Assembly: GCA_050951005.1 (NCBI GenBank)
Contig: JBMNIP010000001.1
Span: 371,849-435,848 of the forward strand
DNA from: UMGS1519 sp050951005
Lineage (GTDB): Bacteria; Actinomycetota; Coriobacteriia; Coriobacteriales; Eggerthellaceae
Direction of reading: 5' to 3'
DNA: 64,000 nt
The notes under the pieces are model-generated. The model worked only from the letters and a program-made list of their open reading frames with translations, was not told where the DNA came from and ran no database searches. Each line of letters starts with the position of its first letter. Within the stretch, counting starts at the first letter, position 1. This document shows, in pieces, positions 19,962 through 39,000 of the stretch. Made by a program: the position numbers and the translations under genes.

Positions 19962-20510
19962 ATGAACGGGCTTATGGGCAAGACACGCCGACGCATGCTG
20001 ATCGTGGACGGCTACAATGTGCTGCGCAGCGGGTACCGCTACCGGCATATCGTGGCACCCGACTATACGGACGATACCTTCAACACGGCGCGCGAGATGC
20101 TGCTCAAGGACGTCATATCCTTTGCGGGGCGCACGTACCAGGCCTATATCGTCTACGATGGCGGCGGCAACGAGTTTTCCACCGGCGAGCCCCAGGTGGT
20201 AAGCGGCGTGAAGGTGGTCTTCAGCCCGGCGGGATCCAGCGCGGACAAGGTCATCGAGAAACTGGCGCACGACGCCTCGGCACGCGGTATCGAGACGCTG
20301 GTCATCACCAGCGACGCCACCATCCAGGACACGGTGTTCGGCGGGGGCGTGGACCGCATGAGCGCGAACGGCTTCTCGCATGAGATGGAGATGCTCGCCC
20401 ATGAAGTAGAGCTCGACGAGAAGCCCGCCGTCTCCGAGAAGCGCACCGTTGCCGAACGGCTCGATCCTGAAACGGTACGCAAGCTGAAAGCCCTGCGCGA
20501 CGGCCGCTGA
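19962..20510 (+). CDS. NYN-domain (YacP/Rae1-type) ribonuclease
   Basis: Predicted PIN-like, metal-dependent endoribonuclease; the B. subtilis homologue Rae1 cleaves mRNA in the ribosomal A site. The acidic-site motifs are present: IVDGYNVLR, YIVYDGGGN and VITSDATIQDTV. At about 182 aa it matches the family. Two starts compete: ATG 19962 (AAGGG three to four bases away) and ATG 19974 (GGAAGG twelve bases away). Both give the same domain. It lies directly upstream of the rpoB promoter. Confidence 0.88.
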   Translation: MNGLMGKTRRRMLIVDGYNVLRSGYRYRHIVAPDYTDDTFNTAREMLLKDVISFAGRTYQAYIVYDGGGNEFSTGEPQVVSGVKVVFSPAGSSADKVIEKLAHDASARGIETLVITSDATIQDTVFGGGVDRMSANGFSHEMEMLAHEVELDEKPAVSEKRTVAERLDPETVRKLKALRDGR

Positions 20511-20600
20511 CCCTTCTGGAAGCGCTGGAAACCGCACCGTCCGGATCCTCGTTCATCACCCGAAAATGCAGCGAATCAACATAGTCGAAAAAAGTTTTTC

Positions 20601-20629
20601 TTGACGGGGTGGTATTTCCGCACTATTCT
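20601..20629 (+). promoter_or_regulatory. rpoBC promoter
   Basis: TTGACG (20601-20606), a 17-base spacer and TATTCT (20624-20629); a start near 20636 leaves a leader of about 48 bases. An A/T-tract (AAAAAAGTTTTTC) directly upstream of the -35 looks like an UP element. The same TATTCT box is used in front of tRNA-Leu. Confidence 0.8.
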
Positions 20630-20683
20630 AGCAACTTGCGTCTTTTCGCAAAAATTCGCTATTTTCGAAGGAGGAACCACCTC

Positions 20684-28663
<7,980 letters not shown>

Positions 28664-28680
28664 CTTCTAATATCGATGCG

Positions 28681-28713
28681 GAGGGGGCACACCGATACCG
28701 GGTGCCCTCTTTC
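28681..28713 (+). terminator. rpoC terminator
   Basis: GAGGGGGCAC pairs with GTGCCCTC (one bulged G), with inner CCG/CGG pairing, followed by TTTCG. Confidence 0.7.
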
Positions 28714-28753
28714 GCATAGCATCGCCGCAGGCGGTGCATCGGAAGAGAGAATT

Positions 28754-29140
28754 ATGGACAAGACCTATATCCCTGCCGGCGAGCAGGCGCCTGAAAGCCA
28801 GATTGGCGCCACGCTCGATGCGCTGTACGCCACCATCGAGCAGCGGCGCACGGCGGGCGACGAGAGCTACACCCATCGTCTGCTGACGGGCAACCTGGAC
28901 GATCCGCTGAAGAAGGTCATGGAGGAAGCGGGCGAAGTGGCGCTGGCCGCCAAGGACGGCGAGCCCGACCACCTGCGCTATGAGGCCGCGGATGTCCTGT
29001 ACCATCTGCTGGTGGTGCTGGCGCGTTTCAACATCGGCATCGATGAGTTCGCGGCAGAGCTGAACAATCGCATGCGCGATGACGAGCGTCCCGAAGGGGC
29101 CGTTCGCCTGTACGACCAGTATGTGAAACGAGGAAAATAA
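28754..29140 (+). CDS. hisE: Phosphoribosyl-ATP pyrophosphatase
   Basis: Second step of histidine synthesis, hydrolysing PR-ATP to PR-AMP and pyrophosphate. MazG-like all-alpha fold of 128 aa; the acidic Mg site is seen in KKVMEEAGEVALAAKDGE and RYEAADVLYHLLVVL. Start: the ATG (MDKTYIPAG) preceded by GGAAGAGAG. No other his gene is near; instead its stop shares a base with the glmM ATG. Because MazG-like pyrophosphatases are related, a general NTP-pyrophosphatase role cannot be excluded, but the SYTHRLLTG and DPLKKVMEE pattern is HisE-like. Confidence 0.88.
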   Translation: MDKTYIPAGEQAPESQIGATLDALYATIEQRRTAGDESYTHRLLTGNLDDPLKKVMEEAGEVALAAKDGEPDHLRYEAADVLYHLLVVLARFNIGIDEFAAELNNRMRDDERPEGAVRLYDQYVKRGK

Positions 29141-30477
29141 TGAGTTCGCTGTTTGGAACCGATGGTGCGCGCGGCTTGGCGAACACCGAGCTGACATGCC
29201 AGACGGCCTATCGCCTGGGGCAGGCCGCGGTGGCCTTCATGGGGAAAACCATCGTCATCGGCAAGGATACCCGCCTCTCCGGCGATATGCTGGCAGCTGC
29301 GGTGTCGGCCGGCATCATGAGCCTGGGCGGCACGGTGCTCGACGCTGGCATCATCCCGACGCCCGCTATTGCGCTGATCACCCGAAAGATGCATGCCGAT
29401 GCCGGCGTGGTCATCTCGGCTTCCCACAATCCGCCCGAATACAACGGCATCAAATTCTTCGACGGCCAAGGTTACAAGCTGCCCGTTGCGAAGGAGAAGG
29501 AAATCGAAGAGTACGTGGTAGGAGGGGGCGCGAAACCCGAGGACCTGGTTGCCGGCGACGAGGTGGGCATCGTGGTCCCCATCCAAGAGGCTACCGAGAT
29601 CTACATCCAGCACGCGGTCGATGTCATGAATGAACAGGGCATCGATTTCTCCGGCTGGAAGATCGCACTCGATGCCGGGCACGGCGCCTCTTCGGGCACC
29701 ACCGTCGAGGCGTTGCGGCGGCTGGGGGCCGATGTCACGCTGATCAACGATGATTTCAACGGCACCGATATCAATGTGGAATGCGGGTCGACCCATCTCG
29801 AGCCGCTGAAGAGGCTGGTGGCCGAAATCGGCGCCGATGTCGGCATCGCCCATGACGGCGATGCGGATCGCGTGATGATCGTGGATGCCGACGGCAACGA
29901 GCTGGACGGCGATGTGATCGAGGCTGTCTGCGCGGTGGACATGAAAGATCGCGGGCTGCTTGCCGGCAATACTGCGGTGACGACCATCATGTGCAACCTG
30001 GGTTTCCGCAAGGCCATGCAGGCCAACGGCATCTCGGTCGAGCGCATGCAGGTTGGCGACCGCCATGTGCTGGAACGCATGCGCGAGGGCGGGTTCTCCA
30101 TCGGCGGCGAGCAGAGCGGCCATATGATCTTCCTGGATTACAACTCCACCGGCGATGGCATGATGACCGCCTGCCTGTTCCTGGCGGCCTGCGTCCGTGC
30201 GGGCAAGACCGTGTCGCAGGCGGCGCAGGTGATGCAACGTTGCCCGCAGGTGCTAGTGAACGTACAGGTCAAGGACAAGGACCGGCTGGAGGAAAACCAG
30301 CCTATCGCCGATGCGGTTGCGGCTGTCGAGCAGGAGATGGGCGATGACGGCCAAGTGCTCGTGCGCGCGAGCGGCACCGAGCCGGTCATCCGCATCATGG
30401 TCGAGGCACCCGATCTGGAAGATGCACGCAGGATTTCCGACCGTCTGGTCAATGTGGTTGAGCGGGAGCTCGCATGA
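29140..30477 (+). CDS. glmM: Phosphoglucosamine mutase
   Basis: Converts glucosamine-6-phosphate to glucosamine-1-phosphate on the way to UDP-GlcNAc for peptidoglycan; the next enzyme, GlmU, is encoded about 29 kb downstream. Alpha-D-phosphohexomutase of 445 aa: phospho-serine Ser95 in ISASHNPPEYNG, Mg loop Asp239/241/243 in DGDADR, sugar loop GGEQSGH and phosphate loop RASGTEPVIR. The serine (not Thr) and GTDGARG at the N-terminus are GlmM-type. The ATG overlaps the hisE stop by one base (TAATG), and its own stop overlaps the ATG of the next gene (ATGA). Confidence 0.96.
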   Translation: MSSLFGTDGARGLANTELTCQTAYRLGQAAVAFMGKTIVIGKDTRLSGDMLAAAVSAGIMSLGGTVLDAGIIPTPAIALITRKMHADAGVVISASHNPPEYNGIKFFDGQGYKLPVAKEKEIEEYVVGGGAKPEDLVAGDEVGIVVPIQEATEIYIQHAVDVMNEQGIDFSGWKIALDAGHGASSGTTVEALRRLGADVTLINDDFNGTDINVECGSTHLEPLKRLVAEIGADVGIAHDGDADRVMIVDADGNELDGDVIEAVCAVDMKDRGLLAGNTAVTTIMCNLGFRKAMQANGISVERMQVGDRHVLERMREGGFSIGGEQSGHMIFLDYNSTGDGMMTACLFLAACVRAGKTVSQAAQVMQRCPQVLVNVQVKDKDRLEENQPIADAVAAVEQEMGDDGQVLVRASGTEPVIRIMVEAPDLEDARRISDRLVNVVERELA

Positions 30478-31418
30478 GCCGTCCGTTGACGAAGAACCGT
30501 CGGAAGCCGTGGGCAATCGGGGCGCTGTTGGCAGCTGCCCTGTGTGCCTGCCTGGTGCTTGCGGGATGCGGCTCTTCCGGCTCGCAGGAGGATTCCTCGA
30601 ACAGCCAGAGTGCATCGCAGGAGGCGCCGAAGACGTCCATTTCCATCCTCTGCGATACGCAGATGGAAGGTCCGCTTTCAGAACTGGAGCAGCTGTATGC
30701 CTCCGAGCATGATGACGTCGAGTTCACCCTGTCCTCCGAGCAAACGGATAAGACCCTGCTGAAGGCGCTCTCCGATAATGCGAAATCGGTCAAATCGAGC
30801 GGACAGGACTCGCAATCCACGGGTGCCGACGATGCCGACTCGGCGATTTCCCTCGTGTTCGGCCTGTCGGATAGCGCCACTAAGCAGGCTGTGAAAAACA
30901 AGCTGCTGAAGCGGGATTCCCAAACCGACGTGGTTGCCGATTCCCTGGTGATCGTTGCGGGAAAGAACGGCAAGGCCGATTCAGTAACCGTCAATCAGCT
31001 TGTGTCGGGGAAGTGGCTGCTCGCGCTGGCAAATGGCAGCTCATCGCTCGGCAAACTCCAGACGCAGGCGCTTTCCGCTCTCGGTGCCTGCACGCCCCAA
31101 GGGCAGTTTACCGGCGCATTGGCAAAGTCCGGCAAAGTGAAGCGGCAGGGGATGGAAAGCCAGGTATTCGCTGCACTGTCCAAGAGCAAACGGGCGGTGT
31201 CCGTGGTGAAGAAATCGGATGTCTACCGCTACGGCGGGGTGAAGATCGTCGGCGAGATCCCGGCGAACGCCTATACGGCGCCGCGCTACAGCGCATCGGC
31301 TACGACTGCGGCTTCCGACGATCAGGCGAGTGCAGCCCAAGATTTCCTGAACTGGTGCGTGACGGATGCCGATGCCATCGAAATCTGGGAGAAGTGGGGC
31401 TTTACGCTGGCTGCGTAA
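30474..31418 (+). CDS. ModA-like substrate-binding lipoprotein
   Basis: Predicted membrane-anchored solute-binding protein, 314 aa. Residues 1-32 are a lipoprotein signal with lipobox LAGC (Cys32), then a Ser-rich linker. The fold pattern follows periplasmic binding protein type II of the molybdate/ABC family: a strand at SISILCDTQMEGPL, the second lobe at DSLVIVAGKNGKA, and the closing segment AAQDFLNWCVTDADAIEIW. The usual ModA anion-binding serines are not clearly kept, and no permease or ATPase gene is adjacent, so the ligand is unknown. The start overlaps glmM (ATGA), giving translational coupling. A short hairpin (GCGGGC-GTATT-GCCCGC) follows the stop. Confidence 0.8.
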   Translation: MSRPLTKNRRKPWAIGALLAAALCACLVLAGCGSSGSQEDSSNSQSASQEAPKTSISILCDTQMEGPLSELEQLYASEHDDVEFTLSSEQTDKTLLKALSDNAKSVKSSGQDSQSTGADDADSAISLVFGLSDSATKQAVKNKLLKRDSQTDVVADSLVIVAGKNGKADSVTVNQLVSGKWLLALANGSSSLGKLQTQALSALGACTPQGQFTGALAKSGKVKRQGMESQVFAALSKSKRAVSVVKKSDVYRYGGVKIVGEIPANAYTAPRYSASATTAASDDQASAAQDFLNWCVTDADAIEIWEKWGFTLAA

Positions 31419-31569
31419 GCTTTCCTGCGGGCGTATTGCCCGCTTACATGTATGTATGCTGAAGAAGTGCGCGTATGGGCAAGCGAACCTGCCAGGTATG
31501 CTAAACTAGCGTGCGCTAAAAATTTGCCGGCCCGTGTTCCAGCGGGCCGTTGAGTGAAAAGGAAGTGTT

Positions 31570-32370
31570 ATGTCCGGACATTCCAAGTGGGCTACCACCA
31601 AGCATCGTAAGGCAGCGCAGGACGCCAAGCGCTCCGCGCTGTTCTCCAAGCTTTCCCGCAACATCACCGTTGCTGCCAAGGAGGGTGGCGACCCGAATCC
31701 CGACAACAACGCATCGCTCGCGGCCGCTATCGAGAAGGCCAAGGCGAATTCCCTGCCTAAGGATAAGATCAAGACTGCTATCGATAAGGCCTTCGGCACT
31801 GGCAAGGACGCCGCAAGCTACGAGACGCTCACCTACGAGGGCTATGGCCCGGCCGGCGTTGCCATCCTGTGCGAAGCGCTGACGGACAACCGCAACCGCA
31901 CGGCTGCCGACGTCTCTTCCGCTTTCCGCCATGCCAACGGCAACCTGGGCACGCCGGGTTCGGTTGCGTTCCAGTTCGACCGCAAGGGCCAGATCCTGGT
32001 TGAGAAGATCATCAAGAGCGATGAGAAGAAGGTTCCCGATAAGGAGAACGCCGTCGACGAGGACGAGTTCATGATGGCGGTCGCCGAAGCGGGCGGCAAC
32101 GACTACGAAGATGCCGGCGACGAATGGGTGGTCTACACGGCCGCCAACGACCTGATGGCCGTGAAGAAGGCGCTGGAAGATCAGGGCATCGAGACCAAGG
32201 GTGCCGAGCTGACCATGATTCCGAAGAATTACACGCAGGTCAGCGTCGACGATGCCAAGAAGGTTATGCGCCTGGTGGACAAGCTGGAGGAGCTTGAGGA
32301 CCTGCAGAACGTCTACCACACCATGGAAATGACTGATGAGATCGTCGCGGCACTCGACGAAGAAGAATAG
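31570..32370 (+). CDS. yebC: YebC/PmpR (TACO1) family protein
   Basis: Conserved protein of 266 aa; members have been described as transcription regulators and, more recently, as ribosome-associated translation factors acting at proline-rich stalls. The N-terminal signature MSGHSKWATTKHRKAAQDAKR is the family hallmark (usually WANIQHRK), with TYEGYGPAGVAILCEALTDNRNRT and the C-terminal TMIPKNYTQV segment. AAGGAAG precedes the ATG. Often found beside ruvC-ruvA-ruvB, which are not here. It is the last housekeeping gene before the AT-rich accessory region. Confidence 0.95.
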   Translation: MSGHSKWATTKHRKAAQDAKRSALFSKLSRNITVAAKEGGDPNPDNNASLAAAIEKAKANSLPKDKIKTAIDKAFGTGKDAASYETLTYEGYGPAGVAILCEALTDNRNRTAADVSSAFRHANGNLGTPGSVAFQFDRKGQILVEKIIKSDEKKVPDKENAVDEDEFMMAVAEAGGNDYEDAGDEWVVYTAANDLMAVKKALEDQGIETKGAELTMIPKNYTQVSVDDAKKVMRLVDKLEELEDLQNVYHTMEMTDEIVAALDEEE

Positions 32371-32407
32371 CCGCAGCGGTCATTTCTCGCCGACAATATA
32401 GCTGCAA

Positions 32408-32438
32408 GAAGCGCGTCCGGGTTTACCGGGCGCGCTTC
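32408..32438 (+). terminator. yebC terminator hairpin
   Basis: A 13-bp stem (GAAGCGCGTCCGG with one G-T pair, loop GTTTA). The tail is ATATATATA rather than a T-run. Confidence 0.65.
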
Positions 32439-32721
32439 ATATATATAGGTAGGGACCCAATAGGGTTGCCTTCGCTGCATTGATCGCACTGATTATCAAA
32501 CCGATTTCGAAGCGTGTGTTCGAAAAACGCAAAAAGGCGGGTATGCCCTGCGCGGTGGGCAACTATCTATAAAAGGAAATATTCATTTGTTCCCGGTTGA
32601 CGTCAAGATAATGCCATGTCACCGCCTGTTTCGATGAAGATAGGCAAGACAGAATTTATACGAACAGGCATAACATTGTGAATTAATGAAATTATTGCAT
32701 TAATAAATAACGCTATTCCAG
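32439..32721. other. AT-rich intergenic segment, no gene seen
   Basis: No coding frame is convincing. The base composition is much more AT-rich than the flanks, and a 10-bp palindrome TTGACGTCAA is at 32597-32606. The region may hold further regulator sites for the giant surface protein gene. Confidence 0.5.
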
Positions 32722-32750
32722 TTGACCAAAATTAAATGATGCTGTTATAT
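32722..32750 (+). promoter_or_regulatory. Promoter of the giant surface protein gene
   Basis: TTGACC (32722-32727), a 17-base AT-rich spacer and TTATAT (32745-32750): among the best sigma-70-type matches in the window. The start point should be near 32757, leaving a leader of over 300 bases. Confidence 0.75.
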
Positions 32751-32756
32751 GAAATT

Positions 32757-32778
32757 TGTATTCTCACGTGAGAATACA
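32757..32778. promoter_or_regulatory. Perfect 22-bp palindrome at the transcription start (probable operator)
   Basis: The half-site TGTATTCTCAC is followed without a gap by its exact reverse complement. It begins seven bases after the -10 box, covering about +1 to +22. With no loop bases it is better explained as a dimeric repressor site than as an RNA hairpin. Confidence 0.7.
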
Positions 32779-32960
32779 TGGGCGGTTGTGTCCTTTCGCA
32801 TTAAGGGAGATGCGGAATACAGGAGCAGCCGATTATTGGGGAGAGAATTCAAGATGTATACCTATTCGGCACGTATCGATGCTGAAGCGCAGCAGCAGAA
32901 GCGCGATGACAGCGCTCTGTTGTCGTATACACCTTTGTCTTCCCATAAACATATTTGCAT

Positions 32961-32997
32961 GCCTGTCTTCGGTGCTGCCGAGGCAGGCTTTTCGTTT
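32961..32997 (+). terminator. Attenuator-like hairpin in the leader of the giant gene
   Basis: GCCTG pairs with CAGGC and, after a bulged T, CTTCGG pairs with CCGAGG (11 bp, loop TGCTG), followed by TTTTCGTTT. It lies about 200 bases into the predicted leader and about 90 bases before the gene, so read-through may be regulated. It could also end a short RNA made from the upstream promoter. Confidence 0.55.
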
Positions 32998-33084
32998 GTC
33001 CTGAATCAGGATTCAACAAGGTACGACCGGGTTGGAATAAGCGCATCCCGATAGTACGTGAGGCAGGAAATGGGGAAGATCATC

Positions 33085-36000
33085 ATGAGCGCAGAGAACA
33101 CGAAACATCGCAGGATGTCAAAGGGTTTCCTTGTCGCAATCGTGGCGTTGGTTGCCGCGCTGGGAGCGTTTGCCGTCGGGTCGGGCTTCGCTGCGGACAA
33201 TTGGACGCAGGCTGCGGATACCAGCACCGCTCCCGGAGAGAGCGCTTCGCAGTTCCCGAATGCTGGTGATCAGGCCTCTACCGCCGAGGTTGGACGTATC
33301 TATACCGATAAGTCGGTAACTCAGGGAAGCAACAATAATTTCAATGTATCTCTGTCTGCTTTGTCTTCTGCTGCCAAGGGGACTACAAAAACCGTTCAGG
33401 ACACTGATATCGTGTTGGTTCTTGATGTCTCCGGTTCAATGAATAGATCATACTCAACTGGGAATGCGGGCGACAAAACATATGTTCCTGTCTACAATCA
33501 ACCGGATGGCACATTGAATCCCGAGGGTCGTTATTTCATCAAGAAAAATGGCTATTACTATTCCCTCGATTACCGAGATGGAGGATGGTATTACGGTCAG
33601 CAGGCTGCTGCACAGGGCCCCTTTACCCCTAAGACCTCAGCAGCCGATGACAATGCGGATCATGTGCAGTTCTATGTGAGCGTGAATCAAGCTAGCGATC
33701 CAAAAATCACCGCTCTGCAAAATTCGGTAAATCAATTCATCGATCACTTCGACGATCTCAATAAAGAGAACTCTTCCGTTGATAATCGAATTGCAGTTGT
33801 CCAGTTCGCGGGTAAGAAGCGTGATAGTGGGACGACATACAATAGTTATTATCAAAACTATCAGGAGTACAACTACACGCGTGTAGTATCGGACTTTACT
33901 GATGATTTCAGCGACTTGAAAGATAAGGTGAATTCCCTTTATGCTGCCGGTAATACCCGTTCCGATTACGGTTTAGAACTTGCCCAAGACCTCCTGAAAA
34001 ATAGTGGAAATAGAAATAAGATTGTCATCTTCTTTACCGACGGCGAGCCTACAGGAATTAACGATCAGGATAAGTTCGATAGCCAAGTAGCCGATAATGC
34101 CGTTGACATTGCAAAAACGATGAAGGCATCGGGTACTACCATCTACACCATTGGTGCAACTAGCGATGCGGATCCGACTTTAGACCCGACTCTTTCCACC
34201 ACCTCGAATCAAAATGTGTTCATGAATGCTGTTTCCAGCAAATATCCGAAAGCTTCGAAGAATGGACAGATTTTTGTTGGAACTAACGGGCATTACTCCC
34301 CGAAAAATCTGACGAATCCTGCAGAGGGGCAGTATTATTACGCTGCTACTGACTCCGACCAACTTGTCAATGCTTTCGAAAACATCTATTCGCAAATAGC
34401 TACAAGCACTGGATATCCGACAAACACTACAAATGGCGCCGAAGATTCTTCGGGCTATGTGACCTTCACCGATAAAACCGGAAGCTATACGGAAGTCAAG
34501 TCTGTAGACTCTCTCGTTTTTGGCGGAAACACGTATTCCGTTTCCTCGTCCTCGACTGATCAAGCGACAAACACAACAACATATGTGTTCACGAATGGGT
34601 CGACCTCTCCGAAAACCAATCTCACGGATAGTGTGGATTTGAGCAAAATCATCGTTACCGTGCAGAAGGGCGCAGACGACAAAACGGGCGATACCGTCAT
34701 CATGAAGATACCCGCAGCTGATCTTCCCGTAACCCTTTACGACACGACAACGGACAATACTACGAATACGACTACGATGCAGCGCACGGATGATCAACCC
34801 GTTCGGCTCAACTACACGGTTGGCATCAAGGGTTCAGCTGATGATGCTAATACTGTCCTTGGTAAACTGAATTCTGAGGATCCGGCAACCGCAGTAGATG
34901 CCAGTTATCTGAATGCGAACACGTCCTCCGATGGCAAGCTTTATTTCTATTCCAATGATTATCAGAAGAATTCGAGCAAGGGTGCTACCACGGTTGGGTT
35001 CACCCCGGCGTCAAATAACTCTTATTACAAGTTCACTGAGAACACTCCGATATACACCTCAAATGACGGTTCTGATATCCAAGCTACCAGCATCAACGAC
35101 GACAGCACCTATTACTATAAGGTGACGTACTATACGCTCCCTGAGGGGTCGAATTCTGGAACGCCGACGGCTCATACCGAGTACAAGGCGATTTCCGGCA
35201 GCGAGCTTAGCAGCATTGGTACTGCTACGGACGGGAACAAGGTTTACATCCCTGCTGGGAAAAACAAGCCGGTTTCTTCTGATGAAAATCAGGCAAAGAC
35301 TACAAATCTAACCGATACCGCGAGTAATGTGATTGAAGTTACCCACGGTGACAATGTTGCCCAGTATCTTGGCAATAATGGACGAATCGGAGTCCCGATG
35401 CCCGGCAAGTTGGCCATCACCAAGAAGACGGATGTCGCGGACGGGTCTAACGTTTCTGCCGATAAGACCTTTGAGTTCACGGTGACTTTGAAGGATGAAG
35501 ACGGTAACCCGCTGAGCGGCTCGTACAATTACAAGAAATCGAACGACACAACTACGTACACTATTTCCAACGGCGGGAAAGTCTCGCTCAAGAAAGATGA
35601 GACGATCACTATTTCAGGCTTGCCAGCAGGGTCTCAGTATGTGGTTACAGAAACAACCCAAGGATCCGGCTGGAGTCTGAAGTCTTCTGAAAACGCTTCT
35701 GGCACGATTAAGGTGTATAAAAAAGACTCCAACCTTGTCGACCTTGTCACTGCTAAGTTCACCAACGAATACAAGTACACATCGAATACGGGGCAATTGC
35801 CTCCGATCGAGAAGAATATTACAGGACGCGATTTCAAGAGCGGCGACTCGTTCACCTTCCAGGTGACAGGGACCTACAAGGCGCCGGATAACACTGCTTT
35901 GACGGTCGATTCTGTTCCTCTGCCGGCAAAGGTAAACAGCGAGGGAAAGATCACCATTACCCCCACTTCTAGCACCACGTCCACATTGAGCCCTGATGAC

Positions 36001-39000
36001 CTCGGTAATATCACCTTCAGTACGCCAGGCACCTACACGTACACAATTAAAGAGCTGCCTGGTTCCGATACCACCATCACATACGACGATGACACTACCT
36101 ATACTGTTACGTTTAAAGTGACGGATAACGGCAGCGGTCAACTTCAGGTCGAACGAACCTTTACTGGCGAGAAGGCTACCTTCACGAACAAGTACACGCC
36201 TGAGGATACCAGCGTTGATCTTGTGGGCAACAAGGAGTTCACGGACTCTACCAGCAACACGACTTTGCAGGCTGATCAATTCACCTTCAAGATTGAGCCC
36301 GTAGGCAATGCGCCTAAGCCCAAGGACAAAGATGGAAATGTCATCACGACCGTCAAGAATAAGGCGGACGGGTCTATCGATCTTGGCAAGCTGAATATCA
36401 CCAGCGAAATGGTGGACAATACCTACACGTACAATGTCACCGAGGTAATTCCCGATGGTGCGACCAAGAACGAGGACGGCACCTGGACTAAAGATGGCGT
36501 TACTTACGACGGCAAGACGCATACTATTAAGGTAACGGTAAGCAACGACAACGGCACGCTCAAAGCGGATGTCGTTTACGACGATGCGACAGATAATACG
36601 TCTGTCAAATTCTCGAACAGCTACAAGGCCAATCCTGCAACGGCTACCGTTAAGGGCGACAAGACCCTGACCGGCCGCGACATGAAGGACGGCGAGACGT
36701 ACACCTTCACGCTTGCTGCCAATGCTGCCACTCAGACCGCTATCGACAACGGCTATATCACCTCTGGAACCCTGACCAAAGAACAGCTCAAGAACATGAC
36801 CACGACGGTCACCGGTGGCACGAACGGTGATAATAAGAGCTTCAGCTTCGATACGTTGACGTTCAGCCATGTGGGAGAATATACCTACACCATGTCGGAG
36901 AAGGTCCCTGAAGGGGCTACTGAAAATTCCGATGGCACCTACACTAAGGCTGGCGTAACCTACGATGTCCATAAGTGCACGGTAACGATTGAGGTAACTG
37001 ACGAAAATGGCCAGTTGAAGGCAGCTATTACCTATGATCCTGAGAAGGGCTATAGCTTCTCGAACACCTATACGGCCAGTACAACCTATCCTGGCATCAA
37101 TATCAGCAAGACGCTCAATGGCCGCGGTTTGAACGCTGGCGAGTTCAAATTCACCATCACCGGCAACGACACTGACTCGACGGCAAAGCTGACCGACAAT
37201 GCGGACAAGAACTTCTCCAACCCGAACGGCAAAGCAGATGGCGAGGAGGACGTCTGGTCCAAGTTGAGCAGCCTTGAATTCGACCAATCCGATGCCGGCA
37301 AGACTTACTCCTACACCGTGAAGGAGACCAAGGAGAGCTTGGGCGGTGTCACCTATGACGAGACCGCCTACACGGTGACCATCGAGGTCAAGGATAACGG
37401 CGACGGCACCATGTACACCGTCACGACCGTGAAGAACGGCGACAAGCAAGTTGCTCAGGCCAGCACTAAGACCGATGCTAACGCCAAGGTCAAGGTTCCG
37501 TTCGTGAATGAATACAGTGCTACCGGCACGCTTGACGGTGCTACCAATCTGAAGGTGACCAAGAACCTTACCGGCCGCGATTGGAAGGATGGCGACTCCT
37601 TCAAGTTCACCCTCGCCGGCGGAGACCCTGCGACGAAGCAGGCCATCACTGATGGCGATGTTGTTCTGCCCAAGCTGAGCACGATCACAATTGACAATGA
37701 CACGACAAGCCACGAGGAGGCATTCGGCGACATCACCTTCAAGAAGGCTGGAGACTATGTCTTCACGGTCACAGAGACCAAGGGCAATATCGCTGGTATC
37801 AGCTACGACACCACGGTAAAGACTATTTATGTCAGCGTTACAGACGACAACCATAATGGAACTTTCACCGTCACCAAGACGGAAGAATCCGATGCGCTGA
37901 CGTTCACGAACGAGTACAAGCCGACGTCGGTTACGGACACCATTGGACTAAAGAAGAATATGGAGAACCGTAATTTCAAGGACGGCGACACCTTCTCCTT
38001 CAGCGTGACTGGCGCCTACACCGGCTCGGCCACCAATGTAGACGTCCCGATGCCCAATGCTCTGACGGGTGTTACCACCAATGCCAACGGTTCGAAAACC
38101 GGCACCTGGACTTGGTCCAAGTCCAATGATTCCAGCGCGACGGACAGCTTCACGCTGACCTCCAATGACCTCGAGTTCAAGGCTGCGGGTACCTACACCT
38201 ATACCATCACCGAGAACACGGGCGATATTGCCGGTGTGAAGTACTCGAGCGCCCAGTACACCTACACCATCGTGGTCACAGACAATGGCAACGGCAAACT
38301 GGTTGTCGACTCTAAGAAGCTTACGCAGCAAATCAATGATGTGGCCGGCACGGTTGATAACACCGAAGTAGATGCTGCGACGTTCACGAATAAGGCGGCA
38401 AAAGATGCAACCGCCGCCTTCAAGGGAACCAAGACCTATACGGACAACAGCGGTAAGAAGCCTTTGGAAGATGGCATGTTCAGCTTCACGCTGACGGCTG
38501 AGACCGAAGGTGCGCCGATGCCGGAAGGTACCGAGGATGGCACGTACACTGTCTCTAACACGGGCTCCAATGTCCAATTCCCGGAGATCAAGTACGGCCA
38601 GGATAACGTCGGTAATACGTACACCTACAACATCAAGGAAGTCAACGGCGGCCAGGCCGGCATGAATTATGACGGCAACGACCACAAGGTAACGGTCACG
38701 GTCACGCAGGACCCGACCACCAAGGTTATCACCGCTACAGTGACATACGCCGATGGAGCGAATGGCGCGGTGTTCACCAACACCTATACGCCAACGCCTG
38801 TTACCGAAAGCATCGTCGGCACCAAGACCTTCAATGGCCGTGACATGGGTTCAAACGAGTCTGTTGGCTTCACACTGAAGGCTGCTGACGATTCGACGGC
38901 TCAAGCTCTGCAAAACGGCACCATCACCGGCGGCACGAACAGTGCAACCGTGACGGGTCTGAAGAATGGCGTCAAGACGAGCTTTAATTTCAATAGCAAC

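Noticed and set aside
32749..33054. A 101-codon frame upstream of the giant gene (starts MKFVFSREN)
   Set aside because: Its ATG overlaps the -10 box of the predicted promoter, so it would not be on the transcript; it also spans the palindrome and the attenuator hairpin.
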